In this document: piece after piece, positions 1 to 8,328 of the stretch
Layout: each line of letters begins with the position of its first letter
Numbering within the stretch: position 1 is the stretch's first letter
Source of the DNA: Mycolicibacterium moriokaense
Lineage (GTDB): Bacteria; Actinomycetota; Actinomycetes; Mycobacteriales; Mycobacteriaceae
Assembly: GCF_003201655.1 (NCBI RefSeq)
Contig: NZ_QJJU01000002.1
Coordinates: 248,001-312,000 of the forward strand
Direction of reading: 5' to 3'
Length of the DNA stretch: 64,000 nt
Translations under genes and position numbers: made by a program
Notes under the pieces: generated by a model
Databases searched by the model: none
The model's input: the letters and a program-made list of their open reading frames with translations, nothing else
Told to the model about the DNA's origin: nothing

Positions 1-1
1 G

Positions 2-526
2 TACATTCGCGACGCCAAGATCGACTCGCTGTATGAGGGCACGACCGCGATCCAGGCGCTGGACTTGTTCTTCCGCAAGATCGTTCGCGACCGCGGCGAG
101 GCTCTGGCACACGTAACGGCCCAGATCAGCAAGACCATCGACACCTGCGACGCGGCGCTGCAACCCCAGGCCGACCTGGTGCGCACCGCACTGGAAGACG
201 TCCAGGCGATGACGGCCACGTTGACCGGCTACCTGATGGCCGCGTCCGAAGAGTCCACGGAGATCTACAAAGTCGGCCTCGCCTCGGTCCGGTTCCTTCT
301 CGCCGTCGGGGATCTGCTGATCGGTTGGCTGTTGCTTGTGCAGGCCAACGTGGCCCAAGCGGCGCTGTCCGCCGGTGCCTCGAAGGGCGATGAGGCGTTT
401 TATCGAGGCAAGATCGCCACCGCGAGGTATTTCGCAGCCAACATGCTGCCGCGCATCAGCGGACTTCGCGGCATCATCGAAAACCTCGACGACGAGATCA
501 TGCGCCTACCGGAAGCGGCGTTCTAG
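2..526 (+). CDS. Acyl-CoA dehydrogenase (FadE family), C-terminal part, cut by window start
   Basis: The reading frame is open from base 2 to a TAG at 524-526, so this is the 3' end of a gene that begins outside the window. The visible 174 residues start with a segment containing [19 protein letters not shown], typical of the C-terminal helical domain of large FadE acyl-CoA dehydrogenases (FadE5-like, about 600 residues). The glutamate-containing EGTTAIQ stretch lies near the FAD/active-site region in this family. The protein would carry out alpha,beta-dehydrogenation of an acyl-CoA with FAD. It ends 89 bases before a convergent TetR gene, with a strong hairpin in the gap. The exact acyl-CoA substrate cannot be told from this fragment. 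Confidence 0.85.
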   Translation, partial: YIRDAKIDSLYEGTTAIQALDLFFRKIVRDRGEALAHVTAQISKTIDTCDAALQPQADLVRTALEDVQAMTATLTGYLMAASEESTEIYKVGLASVRFLLAVGDLLIGWLLLVQANVAQAALSAGASKGDEAFYRGKIATARYFAANMLPRISGLRGIIENLDDEIMRLPEAAF

Positions 527-541
527 TCACTAACGCCGCCC

Positions 542-608
542 AGCGTCGAAATCGCACTCAGGGCTGTGATCCGCCGAAATCTACAGCCCTGAGTGCAATC
601 TCGACGCT
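542..608. terminator. Large inverted repeat between convergent genes (hairpin family 1)
   Basis: Arms 542-567 and 583-608 pair over 24 of 26 positions around a 15-base loop; the core arm is GCACTCAGGGCTGT. It fills the gap between convergent fadE-like and TetR genes, so a bidirectional transcription terminator is the likely role. There is no U-tract. A related hairpin lies at 7225-7281. Confidence 0.6.
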
Positions 609-614
609 AGACAG

Positions 615-1277
615 TCAGGCGGCCGAGTCGGGTTGGCCGAAGCCCTCGAGATCGGGTAGCGGCCGTCGGCAGATTTCCCGAGCCTCGTCGGCGGGTAGAC
701 CAAACAGCCGCAAGACGTCTTCGGTGACGGTATCGGCGGCTTCGGCGTCGTTGCGGTCGGGTTGATTGCGCAGCAAGTTGCCAAGGCCAAGAAGCGCGCC
801 GCCCGCCATGGCCAACGCCAGCTCGGGGTCATCGACGTGAAATCGCCCTGCGCGGTTCGCCTCAACGATGTCGCGCAGCGCGCGCGGGGCCAGTCCCCTC
901 TCGGAGGCCAGGAGCGTCATTCCGGTCGCCAGCAGGATCTGGCTTTCCTGTGGGCGCCGACGGAACAAGCGACCGGTAAGCCGGTAACTGCACGCGAAGG
1001 TCTCGGCGGGGTCGTCGATCGATGAGGTCAACTCATCCAGCAATGCGCCGTGGGCATCCAGTACCTCGGCGACTGCAGCGTCGAACAGCTGCTCCTTGCT
1101 CGAGAAGTGGTTGTAGAAGGAGCCCATGCCGACGTCGGCGGCCTGCGTGATCTCCAAGACCGGAACGTTGACCTTGCCCGCCGCGATGAAGCTCTGCGCC
1201 GCCTTGATCAGCGCGGCCCGCGTGCGCTGTTTGCGCCGCTCCAGGCGATTGACTGACCCCTCTGGTTGCTCGGTCAC
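615..1277 (-). CDS. TetR-family transcriptional regulator, divergent from aromatic catabolic operon
   Basis: A 220-residue TetR-type repressor. The N-terminal helix-turn-helix lies at about residues 16-62, with the recognition region GMGSFYNHFSSKEQLF typical of the family, followed by an all-helical ligand domain. A GTG codon at 1277 is the most upstream plausible start. The gene is divergent from the extradiol-dioxygenase operon that begins at 1383, and the 105-base gap contains nested palindromes, so it probably represses that operon and itself. The inducer, probably an aromatic substrate or ring-cleavage product, is inferred from context only. It is not closely similar to the two paralogous TetR proteins at 21.8 and 24.7 kb. 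Confidence 0.88.
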   Translation of the reverse strand: MTEQPEGSVNRLERRKQRTRAALIKAAQSFIAAGKVNVPVLEITQAADVGMGSFYNHFSSKEQLFDAAVAEVLDAHGALLDELTSSIDDPAETFACSYRLTGRLFRRRPQESQILLATGMTLLASERGLAPRALRDIVEANRAGRFHVDDPELALAMAGGALLGLGNLLRNQPDRNDAEAADTVTEDVLRLFGLPADEAREICRRPLPDLEGFGQPDSAA

Positions 1278-1327
1278 GCTTTCACGGTAGCAGAAGTCCT
1301 CACTTTTGAGGATTTCGTCAGAAAGTC

Positions 1328-1369
1328 TTGACTGAGTGTCACATCGTATGTGACGATTTCGTCAGTCAA
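1328..1369. promoter_or_regulatory. Nested palindromes, probable TetR operator
   Basis: TTGACTGA at 1328-1335 is perfectly inverted at 1362-1369, and inside it GTCACAT at 1338-1344 is perfectly inverted at 1348-1354. In addition GATTTCGTCAG occurs twice in direct orientation, at 1311-1321 and 1355-1365. The block lies between the TetR gene and the operon it diverges from, immediately upstream of the Shine-Dalgarno sequence GAGGAGGTGG (1371-1380). Confidence 0.6.
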
Positions 1370-1382
1370 TGAGGAGGTGGGG

Positions 1383-2513
1383 ATGAGCGACGGTGTCGGC
1401 ACCCACAATGACCTGCACAGCGAGCAGGGCGCCGTGAAGGGCGAGCAGTCCGGGCGATCTCGCAATCCGGTGATCAAGGTCGCCGATATCGCTTGGCTGG
1501 AGTTCGAGAAACCGGACCTCGCTCGCGCGGAAACCTTCGCGCGAGACTTCGGCTTCGCCACCGCGCTGCGCACTCCCGATGAGGTGCAGTTGCGCGGCAC
1601 AGATCCGGGTTCCCCGAGTGTGATCCTGCGCCGCGGAACCCGGTCCAGGTTCGTCGGAAAGGCGTTCAAGGCCCACGACGAGGTTGACGTGCTGCGACTC
1701 GCGGACGCCGCAGGCGCGACCGTGCGGGCACTTCCCGAATCGATCGGGGGTGTGTCGGTCAACCTGGTGGATCCGAGCGGAATCCACGTACAGGTGGTGG
1801 CAGGTACGCATGACCTGCCCGCGCTGCCCGGCCAAGATGCACACGTCTTCAATTTCGGCGACCGCGTTCTGCGTACCAACGCCACGCAGCGCCCGCGCCG
1901 AGCGCCGGCCAGAGTGCAACGGCTCGGCCACGTCGTCGTCCAGACGACCAAGTACACCGAGGCGCTCAACTGGTACCTCGACAACCTCGGGATGATCGTC
2001 AGCGACTTCCTCTATTACCCGGGCCAACGCGACCGCGGCCCGGTGATGAGCTTCATGCGCTGCGACCGGGGGTCCGTCCCCAGCGATCACCACACCTTGG
2101 CGATGGCGCTGGGCCCGACCAACCGCTACGTGCACTCGGCGTATCAGGTGTGCGATCTCGACGCACTGGCGGCAGGCGGCGAATATCTCAGCGAGCATGG
2201 CTATTTCCGCTCATGGGGCATCGGCCGCCACATCCAGGGCAGCCAGCTTTTCGACTACTGGCGCGATCCTGACGGCTTCATGGTCGAGCACTTCACCGAC
2301 GGCGACATGTTCGACAACACACTGGAGCCGGGCTGGGCACCGTTCACGGCGTCGGGTCTGTCCCAGTGGGGCCCGCCGGTGACCAAGGACTTTCTCGGCA
2401 TCACCCCGAAAGCGCTTCCACACGAAGCGCTTTCAATGATTAACGCTTTGCGTGACGACAACGAGTTCACCCTGACCCGCCTTCGCGGCCTGTTGAAAGT
2501 AGCCAATTCATGA
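1383..2513 (+). CDS. Two-domain type I extradiol ring-cleavage dioxygenase (VOC superfamily)
   Basis: A 376-residue vicinal-oxygen-chelate protein with two domains: residues about 25-150, and a catalytic domain about 180-310. The catalytic half shows the expected iron ligands: His in RLGHVVV, His in DHHTLAM and Glu in GFMVEHF. These fit a type I extradiol dioxygenase that opens a catechol ring by meta cleavage. A GTG at 1350 is open in frame, but ATG 1383 has the Shine-Dalgarno GAGGAGGTGG just upstream, so 1383 is preferred. The stop overlaps the next start as ATGA. It is the first gene of a five-gene operon with a ring hydroxylase and an FAH hydrolase, which supports aromatic catabolism; the exact catechol is unknown. 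Confidence 0.85.
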   Translation: MSDGVGTHNDLHSEQGAVKGEQSGRSRNPVIKVADIAWLEFEKPDLARAETFARDFGFATALRTPDEVQLRGTDPGSPSVILRRGTRSRFVGKAFKAHDEVDVLRLADAAGATVRALPESIGGVSVNLVDPSGIHVQVVAGTHDLPALPGQDAHVFNFGDRVLRTNATQRPRRAPARVQRLGHVVVQTTKYTEALNWYLDNLGMIVSDFLYYPGQRDRGPVMSFMRCDRGSVPSDHHTLAMALGPTNRYVHSAYQVCDLDALAAGGEYLSEHGYFRSWGIGRHIQGSQLFDYWRDPDGFMVEHFTDGDMFDNTLEPGWAPFTASGLSQWGPPVTKDFLGITPKALPHEALSMINALRDDNEFTLTRLRGLLKVANS

Positions 2514-3448
2514 CCACGTCCATTCTTCGCACCTCCGACGCATGGTGGGTCCAGACGGCCACCGGCGCAGCGACAATAATCACTAACGCGGCGACCACCC
2601 GTGAATTGCTGGCCGATCGCGAAGCGATCGACGCTGCCGCCCACAGCACCGACACCGTTCCAGTGGACACTCTCGAACTACTCTCCCCCGTAACCAAACC
2701 GTGCCGAGTGGTAGCTCAGATGACCAACTTTGCGTCTCACGTCAAGGACGCAGGTATGGACCCCGCTTCGATCCCGCTCACCTTCTTCCGCAAGTCGTCG
2801 GCGTCCATCAGCGGCCCGTTCGACGACATCGTCAAGCCCGGCCACGTGAAGTTTCTCGACTACGAGGTCGAAATCGGCCTCGTAGTCGGGCAGGACATCC
2901 CCGTCGGCACCACGATCTCCGAATCCAAGCTGTCCGACTACATCGCCGGACTTGTTGTCACCAACGATGTCTCGGCTCGCGACATCCAACTCCCCCAGAC
3001 CCAGTTCTACGAGGCCAAGTCCTATCCGACGTTCACGCCGGTCGGGCCGGCACTGGTACTCCTCGACGCGGACGAACTGAAGCGCTTCAGCGACCTGCGT
3101 CTGCAACTGCGGGTCAACGGCGAACTTCGCCAAAGCATGGTCGTCGGCGACGACATGATCTACCGACCGGTGCAGGCGCTGGAATCGCTGGCCCGATTCC
3201 AGGATCTCGCCGCGGGGGATCTCATCATGACGGGGACGCCGGCAGGGACCGCGCTGAGCGCACCGGCCAAACCGATCGAGGTCATCGGGTCGCTTTTGCC
3301 GCCTGCCGTCAAGTGGAAGGCGTTCTTCAACCGCCAGGCCAAGAACACGAAGTACCTCAAGCACGGCGATGTGGTTGAGCTCGGCGTCGCGACCGACGAC
3401 GGCGCCATCGATCTGGGCCTTCAGCGCACGGCTGTGAAGTACCCGTGA
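2510..3448 (+). CDS. Fumarylacetoacetate hydrolase (FAH) family protein
   Basis: A 312-residue FAH-fold protein. The C-terminal two thirds carry the metal-binding signature: DYEVEIGLVVG gives two acidic ligands, VTNDVSARD gives the third, and GDLIMTGTPAGT is the typical C-terminal loop. Members hydrolyse C-C bonds of fumarylacetoacetate-like compounds or decarboxylate/hydrate 2-oxo acids from meta cleavage. Coming directly after an extradiol dioxygenase, with an ATGA overlap, it probably processes the ring-fission product or a derived 2-hydroxy-dienoate. Its start overlaps the preceding stop and its stop overlaps the following GTG, so translation is probably coupled. Confidence 0.87.
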   Translation: MTTSILRTSDAWWVQTATGAATIITNAATTRELLADREAIDAAAHSTDTVPVDTLELLSPVTKPCRVVAQMTNFASHVKDAGMDPASIPLTFFRKSSASISGPFDDIVKPGHVKFLDYEVEIGLVVGQDIPVGTTISESKLSDYIAGLVVTNDVSARDIQLPQTQFYEAKSYPTFTPVGPALVLLDADELKRFSDLRLQLRVNGELRQSMVVGDDMIYRPVQALESLARFQDLAAGDLIMTGTPAGTALSAPAKPIEVIGSLLPPAVKWKAFFNRQAKNTKYLKHGDVVELGVATDDGAIDLGLQRTAVKYP

Positions 3449-4995
3449 CAAGGGTGACTTCGCATCCCGTCGTCATCGTTGGCGCAGGACCCACCGGCGT
3501 CACCGCGGCGACCTTGCTCGCGCAGTACGGCATCGACTGCCTGGTCCTGGACCGGTGGACCAACGTCTATCCGCAGCCACGCGCAGTACACCTGGACGAC
3601 GAGATCCATCGCATCCTCGCGCGCCTCGGAATCGCTGATGAGTTCGCCGCCATCTCGCGGCCCGCGCGGGGCCTGCGCCTGCTGGGTCCGACGATGGGCG
3701 TCCTGGCGGAGTTTCAGCGCGACAGCGCGGCCAGCGTGCACGGCTTCCCTCAGGCCAACATGTTCGACCAGCCAGAACTCGAGGCTCTGTTGCGCGCCAA
3801 CCTGAAGCGGTACCCGGGCGCGCAACTGATCGGCGATGTCGAGGTCACAGACATCGTCGAAAGGGCCAACGGCACTGTTGGATTGACGTTCGTCAACCGT
3901 ACCGACGCTTCGGAGCACATCGTGGAAGCCGATTACGTGCTGGGCTGCGACGGCGCCAACAGCATCGTGCGTGCCCAAATCGGTTCGGCGATGCAGGATC
4001 TGAACTTCAACCAGCGCTGGCTGGTCGTGGACATGGCCACCGATGCCGACCTCAACCAGTGGGACGGCGTGCACCAGGTGTGCGATCCGGTCCGCGCAGG
4101 CACCTACATGCGCATCGGCGGCTCACGGTACCGCTGGGAGTTTCGTCTCCTTGACGGCGAAACCGCCGACGACTTCGGCACTGTCGAAGCCCTACGGCCG
4201 CTCATCACTCCGTGGACCTCGGGCGTTGACGACGGTGACCTCGAGCTGATCCGCGTGACTGAGTACACGTTCAGGGCGCAGATCGCCGACCACTGGCGGC
4301 GCGGCAACGTCTTTCTGCTTGGCGATGCCGCCCACCTGACACCGCCGTTCATCGGCCAGGGCATGGGAGCCGGTGTGCGCGACGCGATGAACCTGGCATG
4401 GAAGCTGGCCGGCGTCATCGCAGGCGACCTACCCGCAGCGGTTTTAGACAGCTACGAGCAGGAACGGAAACCCCATACCCGTCACATGATTCGGCTCGCA
4501 CTCAGTGTCGGCTGGGCGATGACCGCAGGCGGACGGTTCGGCAATCTGATGCGGCGCCTCGTCGTCACCCGTGCGCAGCGGATCCCGGGCTTGCGCAGCA
4601 AGATCCTCGACAGTCGCACGCCAGCGCTGCACCGTTCGGCACTTAGTCACCGATCACGCGGACCACGACAGCTGGCCGGGACACTCAGCCCCAACCCGGT
4701 GCTCGCCGATGGCCGCCGCCTTGACTCCGTTCTCGGCAACGGCTTCGCACTCATCACCGCGCGGCCCGCGAGCTTCGCGCAGCGGACGGTAGCCGAACAG
4801 GTGGGCGCCAGTGTCCATGTCGCCGAGACCGGCGGTGAACTCGCGGACTGGCTGAGCCGCGGCCGCGCCGAAGCGGCGATCATCCGCCCCGACCGCACGG
4901 TCATGTGCACCGGCCGAGACCTCAGCCCGCTGTGCGCTGCCATTCCCCCGTTCCCCCGCGAAGCGCTCACCACACGAAAGGCGCCATCGAAATGA
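3445..4995 (+). CDS. FAD-dependent aromatic-ring hydroxylase (MhpA-like)
   Basis: A 516-residue class A flavoprotein monooxygenase. It has the dinucleotide-binding GAGPTGVTAATLL near residue 12, a central DG motif (YVLGCDGANS), the GD motif (FLLGDAAHLTPPFIGQGM) contacting FAD, and a C-terminal thioredoxin-like extension as in MhpA (3-hydroxyphenylpropionate hydroxylase) and PheA. It would add a hydroxyl to a phenolic ring using NAD(P)H and O2, making the catechol opened by the upstream dioxygenase. GTG 3445 overlaps the previous stop (GTGA), and the stop overlaps the next ATG. The true substrate is not determined. Confidence 0.88.
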   Translation: MTRVTSHPVVIVGAGPTGVTAATLLAQYGIDCLVLDRWTNVYPQPRAVHLDDEIHRILARLGIADEFAAISRPARGLRLLGPTMGVLAEFQRDSAASVHGFPQANMFDQPELEALLRANLKRYPGAQLIGDVEVTDIVERANGTVGLTFVNRTDASEHIVEADYVLGCDGANSIVRAQIGSAMQDLNFNQRWLVVDMATDADLNQWDGVHQVCDPVRAGTYMRIGGSRYRWEFRLLDGETADDFGTVEALRPLITPWTSGVDDGDLELIRVTEYTFRAQIADHWRRGNVFLLGDAAHLTPPFIGQGMGAGVRDAMNLAWKLAGVIAGDLPAAVLDSYEQERKPHTRHMIRLALSVGWAMTAGGRFGNLMRRLVVTRAQRIPGLRSKILDSRTPALHRSALSHRSRGPRQLAGTLSPNPVLADGRRLDSVLGNGFALITARPASFAQRTVAEQVGASVHVAETGGELADWLSRGRAEAAIIRPDRTVMCTGRDLSPLCAAIPPFPREALTTRKAPSK

Positions 4996-6017
4996 CCGTG
5001 GACTTTGCCCACACCTACACCGATCCGCCACAACGTATAAGCGCCGAGTTCGGCGGTGGCGGCGCTGCGCAGGACCTCTTTCAGCGCGTCCAGGCCCTCC
5101 TTGATGAACTCCCCAAGCCCGGCCCGGTGAGGACCAACACCGACGGTGAACGCGAGCAGCTCGGCGATACGACGGTGGTGCACAGATTCGTCGCAGCGCC
5201 CGGCGACAGTGAAACCGTCACGTGGCACTACGTGGAAGCCGGCGACCCGTCGGCTCCGACAGTCGTCTTCCTACACGGTGTGCCGGACTCGTGGTGGCAG
5301 TGGCACTACGCCTTGGAGTCGCTGAGCGACAAATACCATTGTGTTGCAATTGATTTAAAGGGGTACGGCCAATCCGACAAGCGCACCGGCGACTATCGCC
5401 AACAAGGGGTCGTTGACCAGCTGCAGGCCCTCCTTGACAAGATAGGGATCTCGGAGTTCGCGTTGGTCACCCACGACCGCGGAACGCCGCCAGGCGATCA
5501 CCTCGTCAGCGCGCTCGGCGACCGGGTGATCGGATATGCCCGTGGACAACAGCATCTTTGGCATCTGCATCCCAGCCTGCACCCTCAGGAGCAGCTGTTC
5601 ACATCGCTCGACGCCCCTGCGGTGCTGGCTGATGCCTCTCGGTTTGTCGCCACCGCATACACATGGCTGACCGACCGTCCCGTGGCGACGTCGGACATCA
5701 CTCGCACCATCGAGGAGTTCAACCACTCGGACATCGCAAGGGCCGTCCCCCGGTACTTCCACTCGTCATCGTTTCGGCAAGAATGGATCGATCGGCGCAC
5801 AAAGTTGATCAGCTCGTGGACGGCACCCGTGCTGGTTCTGCAGGGCACACACGACCCGGTACAACCTCACGAGTTCTACACCGATCCCGATGTCGTGAAC
5901 ATGTTGCCTGCGGGCAGTCGCGTGCACCTGTTCGACACCGGCCACTTTTGGCCATTTGAGGCGCCGCACGAGACCGTCGATGTGATCCGCGATTTCCTCG
6001 ATTCGGTGACGGGCTAG
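4992..6017 (+). CDS. Alpha/beta hydrolase, epoxide hydrolase/dehalogenase-like
   Basis: A 341-residue alpha/beta hydrolase. HGVPDSWWQW at about residues 94-103 is the oxyanion-loop motif. The nucleophile position reads THDRG, an aspartate as in epoxide hydrolases and haloalkane dehalogenases rather than the serine of C-C hydrolases. The C-terminal GHFWPFEAPHE supplies the catalytic histidine. ATG 4992 overlaps the monooxygenase stop as ATGA. Inside an aromatic degradation operon with a P450 it may hydrolyse an epoxide or ester intermediate. The N-terminal 60 residues look more variable than the core. Confidence 0.82.
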   Translation: MTVDFAHTYTDPPQRISAEFGGGGAAQDLFQRVQALLDELPKPGPVRTNTDGEREQLGDTTVVHRFVAAPGDSETVTWHYVEAGDPSAPTVVFLHGVPDSWWQWHYALESLSDKYHCVAIDLKGYGQSDKRTGDYRQQGVVDQLQALLDKIGISEFALVTHDRGTPPGDHLVSALGDRVIGYARGQQHLWHLHPSLHPQEQLFTSLDAPAVLADASRFVATAYTWLTDRPVATSDITRTIEEFNHSDIARAVPRYFHSSSFRQEWIDRRTKLISSWTAPVLVLQGTHDPVQPHEFYTDPDVVNMLPAGSRVHLFDTGHFWPFEAPHETVDVIRDFLDSVTG

Positions 6018-6021
6018 ACCT

Positions 6022-7212
6022 ATGCTCAAGACACGCAACGGTGTTCCGGAATATCGCACAAATATCTACACGACCGACGCGATCGTCGACCCGTATCCGC
6101 ATTACGCAGCCCTGCGCCAGCTCGGCCCGGTCGTGTGGCTATCGAAGCACCGGGTGTACGCACTACCTCGATACACCGAATGCAAAGCAGTAATGCGCGA
6201 CGACAAGTCCTTCATCTCCGGGAACGGCGTCGCGCTCAACCCCCTGACCAACCGCCTCTCACGCGGCACCACCTTGAGTAGCGACGGTGCCGAACACGAT
6301 CAGCGCCGCAAGCTCGTCGCGCATCGCCTGCTGCCCCGAGCGCTGCGCGGCATCGATGACAGCGTTCAAGAGCAAGCCACGCGCGTTGTCGACGCCGCGC
6401 TAGCGCGAGGCGAAGTGGACGGCGTCAACGACCTGGCGTCCGCATTGCCGATGGCGGTGGTGCCCGATCTGATCGGGTGGCCCCGAGATCAGCGTGACGA
6501 TCTATTGGCTTGGGGTGCAGCTACTTTCGATATTCTCGGCCCGATGAATCGTCATGGGTTGAAGTCACTGCCATCGACTCTGCGCATGCTGCGCTTCGCC
6601 CGTCGCGTCGTCAGGGACCGCAGTCTCATCGAGGGCAGCGTAGGTCACGAGGTCCTTCTGGCCGCCGACGCGGGCAAGGTGTCGCACGACGAGTGCGCAC
6701 CGCTGATGATCGACTACATCGCGCCTTCACTGGACACCACGATGAGCGCCATCTCCAATGCCCTGCATCTGTTCGCCGAACATCCCGAGCAGTGGCAGTT
6801 CGTGCGGGAGGATCCGTCACGAATTCCGAACGCGGTCAACGAGGTCATCCGCTACGAATCGCCACTGCGGGCCTTCTCCCGGCTGGCTCGCCACGACACT
6901 GACATCGCCGGGCACCCGATCCCCGCCGGGACGCGCGTGCTCGTCATCTACGCCTCCGCGAACCGCGATGAACACGAATGGGATTCAGCGGACGCCTTCG
7001 ACATCCGACGCGATGCCACCCGCCAGCTCGGCTTCGGCCATGGTGCCCACGCCTGCGCCGGGCAGGGTCTGGCCCGGATGGAGACCGAGGCCATGCTGGG
7101 GGCACTCGTCGATCGCGTCGACCGGATCGAGCTGTCCGCACCACCCACGTGGGCGATCAATAACATCATCCGTCGACACGAGCGCCTTCCGCTGAAACTG
7201 ATTCCCGCCTGA
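6022..7212 (+). CDS. Cytochrome P450
   Basis: A 396-residue bacterial class I P450. The heme loop reads FGHGAHACAGQG with the thiolate Cys at about residue 345, and the K-helix ExxR is in NEVIRYESP. The I-helix segment reads YIAPSLDTTM; the D-T-T proton-relay end is kept, but the usual A-G pair before it is P-S. It starts 4 bases after the hydrolase stop and ends the catabolic operon. It needs a ferredoxin partner, and none is encoded in this operon. Likely a hydroxylase acting early in the same pathway; the CYP family cannot be assigned here. Confidence 0.9.
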   Translation: MLKTRNGVPEYRTNIYTTDAIVDPYPHYAALRQLGPVVWLSKHRVYALPRYTECKAVMRDDKSFISGNGVALNPLTNRLSRGTTLSSDGAEHDQRRKLVAHRLLPRALRGIDDSVQEQATRVVDAALARGEVDGVNDLASALPMAVVPDLIGWPRDQRDDLLAWGAATFDILGPMNRHGLKSLPSTLRMLRFARRVVRDRSLIEGSVGHEVLLAADAGKVSHDECAPLMIDYIAPSLDTTMSAISNALHLFAEHPEQWQFVREDPSRIPNAVNEVIRYESPLRAFSRLARHDTDIAGHPIPAGTRVLVIYASANRDEHEWDSADAFDIRRDATRQLGFGHGAHACAGQGLARMETEAMLGALVDRVDRIELSAPPTWAINNIIRRHERLPLKLIPA

Positions 7213-7224
7213 GCCGTTGGCCCG

Positions 7225-7281
7225 CGAGTTCTGCACCAGGGCTGCAAATCGGCTCTGATTACGACCCTGGTGCAGATCTCG
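7225..7281. terminator. Inverted repeat between convergent genes (hairpin family 1)
   Basis: Arms 7225-7241 (CGAGTTCTGCACCAGGG) and 7265-7281 pair over 16 of 17 positions. It sits between the P450 end and the convergent LLM gene. The stem resembles that of the hairpin at 542-608: both right arms carry a TGCA..TCTCGACG stretch and a CAGGG core. Confidence 0.55.
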
Positions 7282-7304
7282 ACGACGCTGAATCGGACCC
7301 GCCC

Positions 7305-8225
7305 TCAGCCCGCCTGCGTGATTACCGACTTGCCGAAGCGCTCGATCGCCTCGAGCGCGTGGGTCAGGCTGTCACCGGGCAGCCCCACCTGCACCCACGT
7401 CACACCAACGGCCGCAAGCTTTTCCACACCCGCGAGGTAAGCGTCGGCGTCGAAGTCGTCGCCGCCCGGATTGCCGCCTTCGGAATTTCCGAACGTGATG
7501 TCGATCCCAGAGAAGTCGCGGCCTGCCTCGTCGAACCGACGACGGAGATCCTCGATGCCGTCGGCCAGTTTCTCCGAGTCCATGACCGCGGTGCCTGCGG
7601 TCTGGGCGAGGACCGCAGGGGCTGCGAAGGGACACCACCCGTCGCCGTACTTCGTCACACGCGCGCGTGCGGCGCTGGTATTGCCGCCGATCCAGATCGG
7701 TGGATGCGGCCTGCTGACCGGCCGCGGGTGGGCAGTGATGCCCTTGGCGGTGAAGTGCAGTCCGTCATACGAGAAGTCGTCGGTCGTCCAAATGCCGCGG
7801 ATCACCTCCAGCGCTTCCTCGAACACCGTCGCGCGTTCGTCGAAGTCGACACCCAGCGCCGCGAATTCCCGTTTCAGATAGCCGACTCCGACCGCCAGCG
7901 TGAACCGACCGTCAGACAGCAGATCCAGCGTCGCGCCGGACTTGGCCACCACGAACGGATTTCGGTATGGCAACACCACAACGTTTGGGATCAGTCGTAG
8001 CGTCGTCGTGCGGGCCGCAGCGAAGCCCATTGCCACGAACGGGTCCACCGCATCATGCCCGCCCGACTCCAGCCATCGGTGCGTTGGCGCAGGATGGTCG
8101 GTGAACCCGAAACCGTCGAACCCGGCCGCTTCGGCGGCCGCCGCCACCGTCGCGATGCCCGACCCGGTCACCAACTCCGCGTTGTACGGATGGCTGTGCA
8201 TCGGATGGGTGAACGTGAACTTCAT
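7305..8225 (-). CDS. LLM-class (F420-type) flavin-dependent oxidoreductase
   Basis: A 306-residue luciferase-like TIM-barrel protein. The beginning (MKFTFTHPMHSH), the segment GFDGFGFTDHPAP, LSDGRFTLAVGVGYLKREF and PRPVSRPHPPIWIGGNT are the landmarks of F420-dependent LLM oxidoreductases abundant in mycobacteria. A TTG at 8228 is open, but ATG 8225 is the better start. It is divergent from a MaoC-like gene across a 103-base promoter region. The hydride acceptor or donor substrate is unknown; the neighbouring acyl-CoA genes suggest a role in lipid or alicyclic catabolism. Confidence 0.87.
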   Translation of the reverse strand: MKFTFTHPMHSHPYNAELVTGSGIATVAAAAEAAGFDGFGFTDHPAPTHRWLESGGHDAVDPFVAMGFAAARTTTLRLIPNVVVLPYRNPFVVAKSGATLDLLSDGRFTLAVGVGYLKREFAALGVDFDERATVFEEALEVIRGIWTTDDFSYDGLHFTAKGITAHPRPVSRPHPPIWIGGNTSAARARVTKYGDGWCPFAAPAVLAQTAGTAVMDSEKLADGIEDLRRRFDEAGRDFSGIDITFGNSEGGNPGGDDFDADAYLAGVEKLAAVGVTWVQVGLPGDSLTHALEAIERFGKSVITQAG

Positions 8226-8328
8226 CAAAAGTGCCCCACTTCAGAACAGTCTTCTCGATTTATGAGAATGTCGTTACCATGCGAACCACGGAAAGTACAG
8301 GGTTCGAGCCGCAGAAAGGGCATCGCGC

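Noticed and set aside
8252-8268. TTCTC/GAGAA inverted repeat between divergent LLM and MaoC genes as an operator
   Set aside because: Arms of five bases are expected by chance, and no regulator gene is adjacent; it does not match the 27-bp motif.
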